From contig JADKHI010000001.1 of NCBI GenBank assembly GCA_016721825.1, positions 682,001 to 746,000 of the forward strand: DNA of 64,000 nucleotides, in the 5' to 3' direction. Positions 1-8,385 of this stretch are shown here, in pieces; within the stretch, counting starts at the first letter, position 1, and every line of letters begins with the position of its first letter. Under the pieces are notes generated by a model that worked only from the letters and a program-made list of their open reading frames with translations, had not been told where the DNA came from and ran no database searches. Position numbers and translations under genes: made by a program. Source of the DNA: Flavobacteriales bacterium. GTDB lineage: Bacteria; Bacteroidota; Bacteroidia; Flavobacteriales_F; PHOS-HE28.

Positions 1-687
1 GAGAATTTTCAGGCCATGATGCCCCGCGAGGTCTACGCCTTCATCGAAGGTCTGCTGCACGATCTGCTGGTGAAGAAGCACAGCACCCTGCTCAGCGTCA
101 GTACGATCACCGGTATCTATTTCGCCAGCAACAGCATGGACGCGATCCTGGACGGGTTCAGTTCCAGTTACCATATGACCCGCTGGCACAGTGCCTTCAA
201 ACAGCGCCTGCTGAGCCTCGGATTGTTAGTAGCGCTGACCATCATGATGGTGACCGCTATGGCCTTGCTGAGCCTGAGCAACTGGGCGATCTCCCTGATC
301 AACGACAGCGGCTATGTGTTGAGCCAGCTTGAACACTACGGGTTGCTCGCCGCAAAGTGGGGCATCACCCTGCTCATGATGTTGACGAGCATTTCGATGC
401 TCTACAACGCCGGCGACCCTACCGCGAGGCGCTTCAAGTTCTTCACCCCGGGCGCCATATTGGCCGTGCTGCTCACCATGCTGGTCAGCCAGGCCCTCGT
501 GTTCTTCTTCGAGCGGATCACGGACTACAACGCCCTGTACGGTTCCATCGGAGCCATCATCGCCGTTCAGCTCTGGCTGTATTTCAACATGATCGTGCTG
601 TTGATCGGCTTCGAATTGAACTCCAGCATCACCAAGGCCCGATTGGACCGTAGCGAGAGCCTGCGCCCCAAGGGCGTACGCCCCTGA
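1..687 (+). CDS. YihY/BrkB family inner-membrane protein, 5'-truncated
   Basis: The reading frame is open from base 1, so the gene starts before the window and the ATGs at 16 and 19 are probably internal. 228 residues are visible; the family is usually about 290-300, so roughly the first 70-80 are missing. Several hydrophobic segments are seen (about residues 73-95, 115-135, 150-170 and 180-200), together with family-like stretches such as YNAGDPTARRFKFFTPGAIL and the terminal LIGFELN. The family is a polytopic inner-membrane group of unclear function; the old ribonuclease BN label is not accepted. The M1 peptidase gene follows after 23 bases, so the two may be co-transcribed. Confidence 0.85.
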   Translation, partial: ENFQAMMPREVYAFIEGLLHDLLVKKHSTLLSVSTITGIYFASNSMDAILDGFSSSYHMTRWHSAFKQRLLSLGLLVALTIMMVTAMALLSLSNWAISLINDSGYVLSQLEHYGLLAAKWGITLLMMLTSISMLYNAGDPTARRFKFFTPGAILAVLLTMLVSQALVFFFERITDYNALYGSIGAIIAVQLWLYFNMIVLLIGFELNSSITKARLDRSESLRPKGVRP

Positions 688-710
688 TCCGGTATCTTCA
701 CGGCCTTGCC

Positions 711-3700
711 ATGAGGATACCCGCCCCCCTGTGGTCCTTGCTGTTGGTGCTGCCCCTTTGCTCAGCTGCCCAGCGCTTCGACCCACTGCATCCGCCCAAC
801 ACCTTCCGCAACGCCGACAACCCCTACTACTGGAAGAACCGCCCTCCGTTCGAAGGCTATTGGCAGCAGGATGTGCATTACCGGATCAAGGCCCGGCTCG
901 ACGAGAACACCGACGCGGCGGACGGCACCGTGGACCTGATCTACTGGAACAACAGCCCGGACACGCTCCGGCACGTGTTCTTCCACCTCTACCAGAACGC
1001 CTACAACGCTGGTTCCTATGCCGATCAGGCGGAACATGCCGAGTATCCGCATGCCCCGAGCGACACCACCAAGGAACGTGGAACGTGGGTGTTGGACCTG
1101 AAAGCGGATGGCACCGCGCTACGCACTGAACTCGACAACACGGTGATGAAGGCCTGGCTTCAAAGCCCCCTCCCCCCGGGTGGAAAGATCCAATTCACGT
1201 GCACCTTCCGCACACACTGGGCGACGAACATGTACCGCCGCATGAAGCTCTTCAACGCGTGGGGATTCAAGCACTTCGACGGTGTGCATTGGTACCCGCG
1301 CATCGCGGTGTACGACCGCAAGTTCGGCTGGGACACCCAGCAGCACATGGGTTCCGAGTTCTATGGGGACTTCGGCACGTACGACGTGGAACTGGATATG
1401 CCGAACGACATGGTGGTCGAGGCCACAGGATGGCTACAGAACCCTAACGATGTGCTGCCACCGGACCTCTGCAAAAAGCTGGACATCTCGAACTTCAAGG
1501 ACAAGCCTTGGGGCGAGAAGCCTTCGGTGGTGACGCCGTATGACAGCACCGTGCGGAAAGTGTGGCGTTACCATGCTGAGAACGTCCATGACTTTGCCTT
1601 CACAGCGGATCCGACCTACCGCATCGGAGAGGCTGAATGGAACGGCATCAAGTGCGTGGCCGTGGCCCAAGAGCCGCACGCCAAAGGCTGGCAGAACGCC
1701 GCCGATTACTGCGCCAAGGTGATCCGCGTTCATAGCGAGCAGTTCGGCATGTACGCCTATCCCAAGATGGTGGTGGCCGATGCCCGCGATGGGATGGAGT
1801 ACCCCATGCTGACGCTGGACAGTGGCAACGAGCCGAACTACAGAGGCCTCTTCATGCACGAGATCGGCCACAATTGGTTCTTCGGTATGGTGGGCAACAA
1901 CGAGACCTACCGGGCCATGTTGGATGAAGGCTTCACCCAGTTCCTGACCAGCTGGGGGCTCGAGCATGTGGACGGCGACACCCTGGTCGAAGAAGCTCCC
2001 AAAGGGGGCTATGCCCAACGCTACAAGAAACCTCACTTGGTGCGCGAAAGCGAAGTCTACTATGGCTACATGCGCGACGCGGTGCGCGATGAGCTCCCCC
2101 CGATCAACACACAAAGCGACGAGTTCGGTCACGTTGAAGGTCAGGGCGGAGGTTATGGCCATGTGTACTACAAGACCGCGGCGATGCTCTACAACCTGCA
2201 GTACGTGCTGGGCGACTCGCTCTTCATCGCAGGCATGCAGCACTATTTCGGCCAGTGGAAGATCTGCCACCCATACGTGGAAGACCTCCGCAACAGTTTC
2301 ATCCAGTTCACCGGCGTGGACCTCAACTGGTTCTTCGACCAATGGATCGAGACCGACAAGCGTATCGATTATGCCGTGGTGGGTGTGAAGCACCGCGGGC
2401 GGGATCTCGGACAGGAGATCCATCTGCGCCGCAAGGGCAGTTTGCAAATGCCGATCGACCTGCAGGTGACCGCCCAGGACGGACGCGAATATGCCTTCCA
2501 CATCCCGAACACCTGGTTCACCAAGAGCACCAACGCCACGGTGCTCCCCCGATGGATCGGTTGGGACGAGCTGCAACGTGACTACACCGCAACGGTCAAC
2601 ATCCCTTCCGGCATCGCCAACGTGCGTATCGATACCACCTACCGGCTGGCGGACGCCTACCAGGTGAACAACAGCCTGCGGCCGCCGGTGGAAATGACCT
2701 TCGACCACCACCTGTACAACCGGCCGGACCGCCGCACCTACGAAGGCTTCGTGCGGCCCGACCTCTGGTGGAACGGCTATGACGGAACGAAAGTGGGTGT
2801 GCACTTCCATGGCGACTACATGCGCCAGAAGCACAAGCTCTGGTTCACGGCATGGCTCAACAGTGGCTTGGGCCAAAGCCTGCCTCCTTCCAACACCTCC
2901 TCCAGCTTCGACCTTGTGAAGGGCAACCGCGACACTGGTTATGACCCCATCAGCTTCAACTTCCGGTACGAGAACGCCACGGAGAAATTGTTGAAGGGCT
3001 CCAGCGTGAACGTGCATGCACGCCTGCTGGACGGACTGGAACAATACGGCGCGGGCTTCAACTGGCAGCTGAAGAACGGCCGGACCCAACTGTACGCGAA
3101 AGTGAAGTTGTTCCTGCGTCGCGACTCCACCGACCTCACCTACCTGCTCTACCCCGACCAATGGGAGCTGAACGCCTTGAACAGCGCGATGGATGTGGGC
3201 GTACGCCACGGTTATGAGTACGTGCAAGGGGATGGGACCATCCTGTTCAATGTGCGCAACAGCTCTGTGGGCTCTGCCAATGGTTACGCGCAAGCCACGT
3301 TGACGGCCGTGAACAATACCAACCTCGGGCCATTGGACCTGCGCACACGGGTCTTCGGGCAGTACGGCTCAGGAACCACACCGCGCGAAAGTGCGCTCTA
3401 CCTGGCGGGCGCGAACCCTGAGGAGATGATGGACAGCAAGTACGTGCGTAGCATCGGCTTCGTGCCCTATGATTGGTTGGGCTATGGCGCGGGGGTGAAC
3501 CACTTCCAGCAAGGCGGAGGCTTGAACCTGCGCGGCTACGCGGGCTACCTGGCCCCGGAGAAGAACGGCGACGACCAAGTGATCATGACCAACTACGGCA
3601 ACACCGGTGCGGCCCTGAGCGCCGAGCTCGACCTGGATGGCCTTATCAACTGGCGACCCGGTGCTTTCGGTCGATACGTGCACCTCGATGCCTACCTGTT

Positions 3701-3944
3701 CGGCGATGTGGGCAGCATGGGTTACCGGACCACCGATGCCGATGGACAGCAGCTCTACATGGCCAGCCCGCGTGCAGATGCCGGATTCGGCGCAGCGCTC
3801 ACCATCAAGAAATGGGGACCGCTCGTGGACCTCAAGCCGCTCACCATCCGATTCGACATGCCGCTGGTGTTGAGCGCGCTGCCAGCTGGAGAGGACGAAT
3901 ACACAGCCTTCCGCTACGTGGTGGGAATCGGACGAAGCTTCTGA
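711..3944 (+). CDS. M1 family zinc metallopeptidase with C-terminal outer-membrane barrel-like region
   Basis: 1077 residues. A signal peptide (MRIPAPLWSLLLVLPLCSAA) leads to export. The gluzincin core is intact: H383-E-I-G-H387, then 18 residues to E406 in a DEGFTQ context, preceded by a GMEYP segment at 361-365 that takes the place of the M1 GAMEN substrate loop. The family cleaves N-terminal residues from peptides. The peptidase part ends near residue 640. The remaining 430 or so residues alternate polar and aromatic strands, carry a GLNLRGY stretch like the RGY motif of Omp85/TpsB barrels, and end in a terminal Phe (GIGRSF), the usual barrel C-terminus. I infer a surface or outer-membrane-tethered peptidase; the barrel assignment is inference. 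The DUF2147 gene follows after 3 bases. Confidence 0.9.
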   Translation: MRIPAPLWSLLLVLPLCSAAQRFDPLHPPNTFRNADNPYYWKNRPPFEGYWQQDVHYRIKARLDENTDAADGTVDLIYWNNSPDTLRHVFFHLYQNAYNAGSYADQAEHAEYPHAPSDTTKERGTWVLDLKADGTALRTELDNTVMKAWLQSPLPPGGKIQFTCTFRTHWATNMYRRMKLFNAWGFKHFDGVHWYPRIAVYDRKFGWDTQQHMGSEFYGDFGTYDVELDMPNDMVVEATGWLQNPNDVLPPDLCKKLDISNFKDKPWGEKPSVVTPYDSTVRKVWRYHAENVHDFAFTADPTYRIGEAEWNGIKCVAVAQEPHAKGWQNAADYCAKVIRVHSEQFGMYAYPKMVVADARDGMEYPMLTLDSGNEPNYRGLFMHEIGHNWFFGMVGNNETYRAMLDEGFTQFLTSWGLEHVDGDTLVEEAPKGGYAQRYKKPHLVRESEVYYGYMRDAVRDELPPINTQSDEFGHVEGQGGGYGHVYYKTAAMLYNLQYVLGDSLFIAGMQHYFGQWKICHPYVEDLRNSFIQFTGVDLNWFFDQWIETDKRIDYAVVGVKHRGRDLGQEIHLRRKGSLQMPIDLQVTAQDGREYAFHIPNTWFTKSTNATVLPRWIGWDELQRDYTATVNIPSGIANVRIDTTYRLADAYQVNNSLRPPVEMTFDHHLYNRPDRRTYEGFVRPDLWWNGYDGTKVGVHFHGDYMRQKHKLWFTAWLNSGLGQSLPPSNTSSSFDLVKGNRDTGYDPISFNFRYENATEKLLKGSSVNVHARLLDGLEQYGAGFNWQLKNGRTQLYAKVKLFLRRDSTDLTYLLYPDQWELNALNSAMDVGVRHGYEYVQGDGTILFNVRNSSVGSANGYAQATLTAVNNTNLGPLDLRTRVFGQYGSGTTPRESALYLAGANPEEMMDSKYVRSIGFVPYDWLGYGAGVNHFQQGGGLNLRGYAGYLAPEKNGDDQVIMTNYGNTGAALSAELDLDGLINWRPGAFGRYVHLDAYLFGDVGSMGYRTTDADGQQLYMASPRADAGFGAALTIKKWGPLVDLKPLTIRFDMPLVLSALPAGEDEYTAFRYVVGIGRSF

Positions 3945-3947
3945 ACC

Positions 3948-4376
3948 ATGCGACCGCTACTCCTTCTCCTCCTCTGGCTTCCGTTCCCGCTCTTTGCGCA
4001 AACGCTAACAGGCAGGTGGACCACGATCGATGATGAGACCGGGAAGAAGCGCAGCGTGGTGGAGATCACAGAACGCGGTGGAAAGGTCTACGGCCGGATC
4101 GTCCAGCTCTTCCGGGATCCCGGCGAGGAACAGGATCCCACTTGCACGAAGTGCGCAACCGATGATGACCGCTTCGGAAAGAAAGTGGTCGGCATGGAGA
4201 TCATCCGCAACATGGTGAAAGATGGTGAGGAGTGGGTCGATGGCACGATACTCGACCCGAAGAACGGTAGCGTGTACGACTGCAAGCTCTGGCTCGAGGA
4301 CGGAAAGCTGAAGGTGCGCGGCTACGTGGCCTTCTTCTTCCGCACACAGACCTGGCTGCCTGAAGCGAAGCCCTGA
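3948..4376 (+). CDS. DUF2147 family exported protein
   Basis: 142 residues. The signal peptide MRPLLLLLLWLPFPLFAQ is followed by a small DUF2147-type domain: a LTGRWTTIDDETG start, an IVQLFRDPGEEQDPTCTKC segment with a Cys pair, GTILDPKNGSVYDCKLWL in the middle, and RGYVAFFFRTQTWLP at the end. DUF2147 proteins are small periplasmic or surface proteins of unknown biochemical role. The gene starts 3 bases after the M1 peptidase stop, so it is very probably in the same transcript. It meets the glycan operon tail to tail with only 4 bases between the genes. Confidence 0.88.
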   Translation: MRPLLLLLLWLPFPLFAQTLTGRWTTIDDETGKKRSVVEITERGGKVYGRIVQLFRDPGEEQDPTCTKCATDDDRFGKKVVGMEIIRNMVKDGEEWVDGTILDPKNGSVYDCKLWLEDGKLKVRGYVAFFFRTQTWLPEAKP

Positions 4377-4380
4377 TCGG

Positions 4381-5508
4381 TCAGTCGTAGAGCGCCGACC
4401 ATTGGGGTGCGGTGTGGGACCAACTGCTCAATGCGCCGATCGGTGCGGCATTGCCCAGGCTAATCGTCTGTCTGGTGGAAAGCTCTTGGATACAGGCTTT
4501 GACCGCTGTTGTCAGCTCCGATCGGTCGTTCACTGTCCAGAACCGCACACCGGCCTCCCGCAACACACCATACGGCAACCAGGATCCCGTGATCACGACA
4601 CTGCCTGCGAACAGGTGTTCCTGCATGGCACCTGCCAGCTGATCCGTGGGCTGTACTTGTATCATGATGTCCGTGGCAAGTCGCAAGCGCGCTACGTCCT
4701 CATCGGTCAGCAGGTCTGCGAAGACGCGGTGCTCAAGCCCTTTCCCTTCGAGCATGGCCCGAACACCTGCCTTGTACTCCGGAGTTCCACCCATGGTCAT
4801 GGGTACAACAACGAACAAGCGCGCACGCAGGTCCGACGGAAGAGCACCCAAGGCATCGATGATCTCGGCATGATGCTGATGCGGCGATGCATTGTAGCCC
4901 GCTGCGATCACAACACGATCCTCCGGTATCGCCATAGCGTGCTTATGGATCGAGCGGTCGCCCAAGGCCCGGAGGCGTTCTATGTGCTCCAGCGGACGCA
5001 GGCCGAAACGTACGATGGCACAACTATCCTCAGCGAAGGAATACGTTCGAAGCGCAGCATCCAGGGTGTCCTGGTTCGACGCCGTGATCTTTTCGGCACG
5101 CTTCAGCAGCCGGCTTTGAAGGGGCTTTAGAAAGCCCGATGCCCGGTACACATCACTGCCGAACAGCGATACGACCAACCGACGCCCCTTCGAGGCGAGA
5201 GCATCCGAAAGTGCGCCCCATATGGCCGAGAGGTAGAAAACATGCACAGCATCATAGTCACCCGGCACATCGCTCAAAAGACTCCGGTAACGAAGTATGG
5301 ACCAGAAGAACTTAACCCCACGTGTAGTGCGCATCCACCCTCCACCTTCCGGGGACCGGATGGAATCAAAGGCCTGTTGCGCGCGTGGATGTCTGCTCGA
5401 TCGCTCGGAGAGAATGTCGATGACCAACCCGGGCCGCAGGCGCTTCAACTCGAGCGCCAGATCCACCAGGAGCGGGTTGTCCGCGTTGCCAACGAAGAGC
5501 AGGCGCAT
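4381..5508 (-). CDS. Glycosyltransferase (GT-B fold, GT4-like)
   Basis: 375 residues, last gene of the leg-type operon, starting one base after the nucleotidyltransferase stop. The N-terminus (MRLLFVGNADNPLLVDLALELKR, here abbreviated) is the Rossmann start of a GT-B enzyme. VVSLFGSDVYRASGF around residue 115 and the C-terminal VQPTDQLAGAMQEHLFAGSV segment (about 285-305) match the donor-site region of GT4-like transferases. It probably transfers the sugar made by the upstream genes, or a neighbouring residue, onto a lipid-linked glycan or surface protein at the cytoplasmic face. Donor and acceptor cannot be read from the sequence. Confidence 0.8.
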   Translation of the reverse strand: MRLLFVGNADNPLLVDLALELKRLRPGLVIDILSERSSRHPRAQQAFDSIRSPEGGGWMRTTRGVKFFWSILRYRSLLSDVPGDYDAVHVFYLSAIWGALSDALASKGRRLVVSLFGSDVYRASGFLKPLQSRLLKRAEKITASNQDTLDAALRTYSFAEDSCAIVRFGLRPLEHIERLRALGDRSIHKHAMAIPEDRVVIAAGYNASPHQHHAEIIDALGALPSDLRARLFVVVPMTMGGTPEYKAGVRAMLEGKGLEHRVFADLLTDEDVARLRLATDIMIQVQPTDQLAGAMQEHLFAGSVVITGSWLPYGVLREAGVRFWTVNDRSELTTAVKACIQELSTRQTISLGNAAPIGALSSWSHTAPQWSALYD

Positions 5509-5509
5509 A

Positions 5510-6595
5510 TCAGCTCAGGTCGAACCGTCGGCCGGCCTCCTTCAAGGTGGTCTGGTACTCGCTCCATTCACCAATGTCGAACCAGGACCGCTCGCTCACT
5601 GGGAACACACCAACACGCCCACCTTTTCCACGCACCTTTTCGATCAGGGTCGTAATGTCCATGTGCTCGCCTTCCGGGATCTCGTCCAGCACCGCACGTT
5701 CCAGCAGGTACAGACCAGAGTTGATGATGAAGGTGAGGTCCGGTTTCTCTCGCATGCCCAAGAGCTCACCGCCAGCGCCGGTCTCCAATGTTCCGTAGGG
5801 AATGTGGTAGTGCTTCAGGGAACCGACCAGGGTGATGTCGTTACGGTTCTCCACATGGTAGTCGTGGATCGTCCTGTAGTCCTGATCGATGAGGATGTCG
5901 CAGTTCGACACGAAGAATCGACCCTTCAATTCATTCCTGAGCAACTGCAAACTGCCAGCGGTGCCCATGGGCTTGTCCTCCAACACATAGTTCACGCTGT
6001 AGTCATGAGCCGGAAGATGATCGAAGAAATAGCGGATCATCTCGTGCTTGTAATTCACCGTAAGGTGGAACTCCTTCACGCCAAGCTTGTGGAATCCTTC
6101 CACAATGAGCTGGATGATCGGCTTCTCCCCAATAGGCACCAAGGGCTTGGGGATGATGTTGGTGAGCGGCTTCAGGCGACTGCCGAGCCCACCGGCCATG
6201 ATCACCACGGGCAGGTCCAACGTCCGTTCGTCCCGCGTCAAGGTCACCGGGAACTCATCCTCCCAGAAAAGCACATCGCTCAGGACGCCGCTCGCATCCA
6301 GCACCGGCATGCACTCCGTGCGGAAATCGAGCATCAACTGTCGCACCGCTTCGCGGGCATCGGAGTCCTTCGCCATACGCATGTTTGAACGCATCACGTC
6401 CAGCACTTTCGTGTCAAGCGGCAGGTTCCTGATGATGGCACGCTGGATGTCACCGATACTCAGCAATCCGCGGAAGCGCTCTCCTTCGAACACGAGCAAG
6501 AGCTTACGGTCTAGCTCATCCATCCGCCGCATGGCCTGCACCAGGGTTAGGTCGTGAGCGACGGAAATACGTTGGGCCTTCTCGGAGAGCGACAT
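5510..6595 (-). CDS. CBS-domain sugar nucleotidyltransferase (PtmE-like)
   Basis: 361 residues. Residues 1 to about 118 form a CBS pair (KAQRISVAHDLTLVQAMRRM; VLDVMRSN). From residue 130 comes an NTP_transferase domain with the signature MAGGLGSRLKPLT, then PKPLVPIGEKPI. The order CBS then nucleotidyltransferase is that of PtmE/LegE-type enzymes, which activate glucosamine-1-phosphate as a GDP-sugar at the start of legionaminic acid synthesis in Campylobacter. Here it lies between an acetyltransferase (3-base gap) and a glycosyltransferase (1-base gap). The exact sugar and nucleotide are inferred only from context. Confidence 0.88.
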   Translation of the reverse strand: MSLSEKAQRISVAHDLTLVQAMRRMDELDRKLLLVFEGERFRGLLSIGDIQRAIIRNLPLDTKVLDVMRSNMRMAKDSDAREAVRQLMLDFRTECMPVLDASGVLSDVLFWEDEFPVTLTRDERTLDLPVVIMAGGLGSRLKPLTNIIPKPLVPIGEKPIIQLIVEGFHKLGVKEFHLTVNYKHEMIRYFFDHLPAHDYSVNYVLEDKPMGTAGSLQLLRNELKGRFFVSNCDILIDQDYRTIHDYHVENRNDITLVGSLKHYHIPYGTLETGAGGELLGMREKPDLTFIINSGLYLLERAVLDEIPEGEHMDITTLIEKVRGKGGRVGVFPVSERSWFDIGEWSEYQTTLKEAGRRFDLS

Positions 6596-6598
6596 GGT

Positions 6599-7189
6599 TC
6601 AGCCCTTGTGGATGGCATTGGCCTTGACGAAGCTACCCGATGGCAGCGTGATGCACTCCTTCAATACCGCACCGCTACCGATGAAGGATCCTTCGCCCAC
6701 CACAACGCCACCGTTCACCACGGCCGTGGTGGCCACATGGCAATGGTCCCCGATCACGGCATCATGCTCCACCAGCGACTTCGAATTGATGATGCAGTTC
6801 GCACCGATCCTCGCAGCGGCGTTCACCATCGCATGGTGCATCACGATGGAACCGTCACCGATGTGGGCATGCGCGGAGACGTAAGAACGTGGCGAGATCA
6901 CTGTGGCTAACGAGGCGCCTAAGGCTGCCAGCCGCTCGTGGATCTCCTTCCGCCGCCCCGGCGCGCCGATCTGACCGATGGTGAGCAGGAACGAATGGCC
7001 CTCCTTCACCAAAGCAGGTAGATCCTCATCTACATGCGTGACGGTATGGCCGAGCACCGGACTTCCCCGTTCCTCCTCGCGTCCAACAATGCCAGCTATG
7101 GTCCAACGGCCTTCGAGCTCGATCACATCGATGCACGAACGGCAATGCCCTCCAGCCCCGACCAGAATGAGCGTCTTGGCCGCCATCAT
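6599..7189 (-). CDS. NeuD/PglD-type sugar O/N-acetyltransferase
   Basis: 196 residues. The N-terminal Rossmann-like motif LILVGAGGHCRSCIDVI (about residues 6-22) binds the UDP or GDP sugar. From about residue 95 there are hexapeptide repeats of a left-handed beta-helix (AHIGDG, AARIGANCIINSKSLVEHDA, VVVGEGSFIGSGAVLKE). The pattern is that of NeuD, PglD and LegH enzymes, which acetylate an amino or hydroxy group of a sugar using acetyl-CoA. The start codon overlaps the legC stop in an ATGA arrangement, so it is translationally coupled to the aminotransferase that would make its 4-amino substrate. Confidence 0.88.
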   Translation of the reverse strand: MMAAKTLILVGAGGHCRSCIDVIELEGRWTIAGIVGREEERGSPVLGHTVTHVDEDLPALVKEGHSFLLTIGQIGAPGRRKEIHERLAALGASLATVISPRSYVSAHAHIGDGSIVMHHAMVNAAARIGANCIINSKSLVEHDAVIGDHCHVATTAVVNGGVVVGEGSFIGSGAVLKECITLPSGSFVKANAIHKG

Positions 7190-8385
7190 ACTATGGGGCT
7201 ACTGGGAATGTTCACGAGCCGATCCTCCAACCACTGCGCACCTTCAACGGACAAGGCCGGACAATGGCTGTACATGGGCAGTTTGTTCATAAGCGTCCAT
7301 GCAGGACGAGACATCACGCCGTTGTCGTTCGCGTAGTCGAGGAAGGCATCACGTTCGGTGCGGTCGGCGAGCAGGATCGCGTTCAACCAGTAGTTACTTC
7401 GGCAATCCGCAGGCTCGGCGAAATGGCGCATCGGTCCGTTGCTGAAGAACGCCGCATACCGCGCGGCAATGGAACGCTTGCTGGTGATGTACCGATCCAG
7501 CTGTTCCATCTGCCCCACACCTATGGCCGCGTTCACGTTGGTGAGGCGGTAATTGTAGCCGAGCTCATCGTGGAAGAACTCCCAGCGGTGCGGCACCTTG
7601 GCGGTGGTGGTGATGTGGCGGATGCGCTTCGCCACCGCTTCGTCGTCCGTGATCACCATGCCCCCCCCCCCCGTGGTGATGGTCTTGTTACCGTTGAAGC
7701 TGAACACGCCGATCTGCCCGAAGGTGCCCGCATGGCGTCCCTTGAAGAAGGAACCCATGGCCTCTGCGGAATCCTCGATGAGCGTAACACCATGCTCAGC
7801 GCAAAGCGTTACCAGCTCATCCAAGCGGGACACGTGACCGAAGAGGTGGACCGGCAGGCAGGCGCTGATGCGGCGTCCTGTAGCCTTATCATAGACACCA
7901 TCGCTGCGGCGCTCAGTGCTAGTGCTCAGATAGTCCGTGAGCTGGGCCATGTCGAAGCCGAGCGTTGTCCGATCGGTATCGATGAAGAGCGGGTCGGCCT
8001 GGCAGTAGCGCACCGCGTTCGCCGTGGCCACAAAGGTGAGGGCGGGCATCAGCACAAGGTCGCCCGGCTTCACGCCACCCACGTGCAGAGCCATGTGCAG
8101 GGCCGCCGTACCGCTCGAGCAGGCCACCGCGTACTTCGCTCCAGTGTAGTCCATGACCGCCTTCTCAAAGCGCTCCACGAACTTGCCCACGTACGAAACG
8201 AAGGTGCTGTCGATGCACTCGGCCAGGTAGGCTTTCTCATTGCCCACGAAGACGGGCGCGTGCAGCGGCACGAACTCCTGCGTGCCGTACAGCTCACGGA
8301 TGAATGCGACGGTGCGTTCGGCCTGTTGCAAGTGCGGTGTCAAAGTGAAGCGCGTATTGGGAGGGGCCACCACCGATTCAGACAT
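7186..8385 (-). CDS. legC: LegC family PLP-dependent sugar aminotransferase
   Basis: 399 residues from the ATG at 8385, which overlaps the legB stop by 8 bases; the longer upstream frame is only legB sequence read in another frame. This is a DegT/DnrJ/EryC1-type aminotransferase: VACSSGTAALHMALHVGG, LIEDSAEAMGS, and the PLP lysine K234 in FNGNKTITTGGGG. It should add an amino group to C4 of the 4-keto sugar made by LegB. The glycines after K234 are encoded inside a run of 12 G on the coding strand (7661-7672). In this state the frame is intact; a gain or loss of one G would abolish the C-terminal 40 percent. The poly-G makes this a possible phase-variable gene. Confidence 0.9.
   Translation of the reverse strand: MSESVVAPPNTRFTLTPHLQQAERTVAFIRELYGTQEFVPLHAPVFVGNEKAYLAECIDSTFVSYVGKFVERFEKAVMDYTGAKYAVACSSGTAALHMALHVGGVKPGDLVLMPALTFVATANAVRYCQADPLFIDTDRTTLGFDMAQLTDYLSTSTERRSDGVYDKATGRRISACLPVHLFGHVSRLDELVTLCAEHGVTLIEDSAEAMGSFFKGRHAGTFGQIGVFSFNGNKTITTGGGGMVITDDEAVAKRIRHITTTAKVPHRWEFFHDELGYNYRLTNVNAAIGVGQMEQLDRYITSKRSIAARYAAFFSNGPMRHFAEPADCRSNYWLNAILLADRTERDAFLDYANDNGVMSRPAWTLMNKLPMYSHCPALSVEGAQWLEDRLVNIPSSPIV
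7661..7672 (-). repeat. 12-base homopolymeric G tract within legC
   Basis: The plus strand reads twelve consecutive C at 7661-7672, so the legC coding strand reads twelve G spanning ACG-GGG-GGG-GGG-GGC, that is Thr followed by four Gly. The four glycines themselves are expected in the family, but using GGG for three in a row is not required. Tracts of this length are typical slipped-strand hot spots. Confidence 0.95.

Noticed and set aside
1434..3293. 619-residue antisense ORF opposite the M1 peptidase gene
   Set aside because: His/Val-rich shadow frame typical of GC-rich DNA; no signal, motif or domain, while the sense strand has a complete zinc site.
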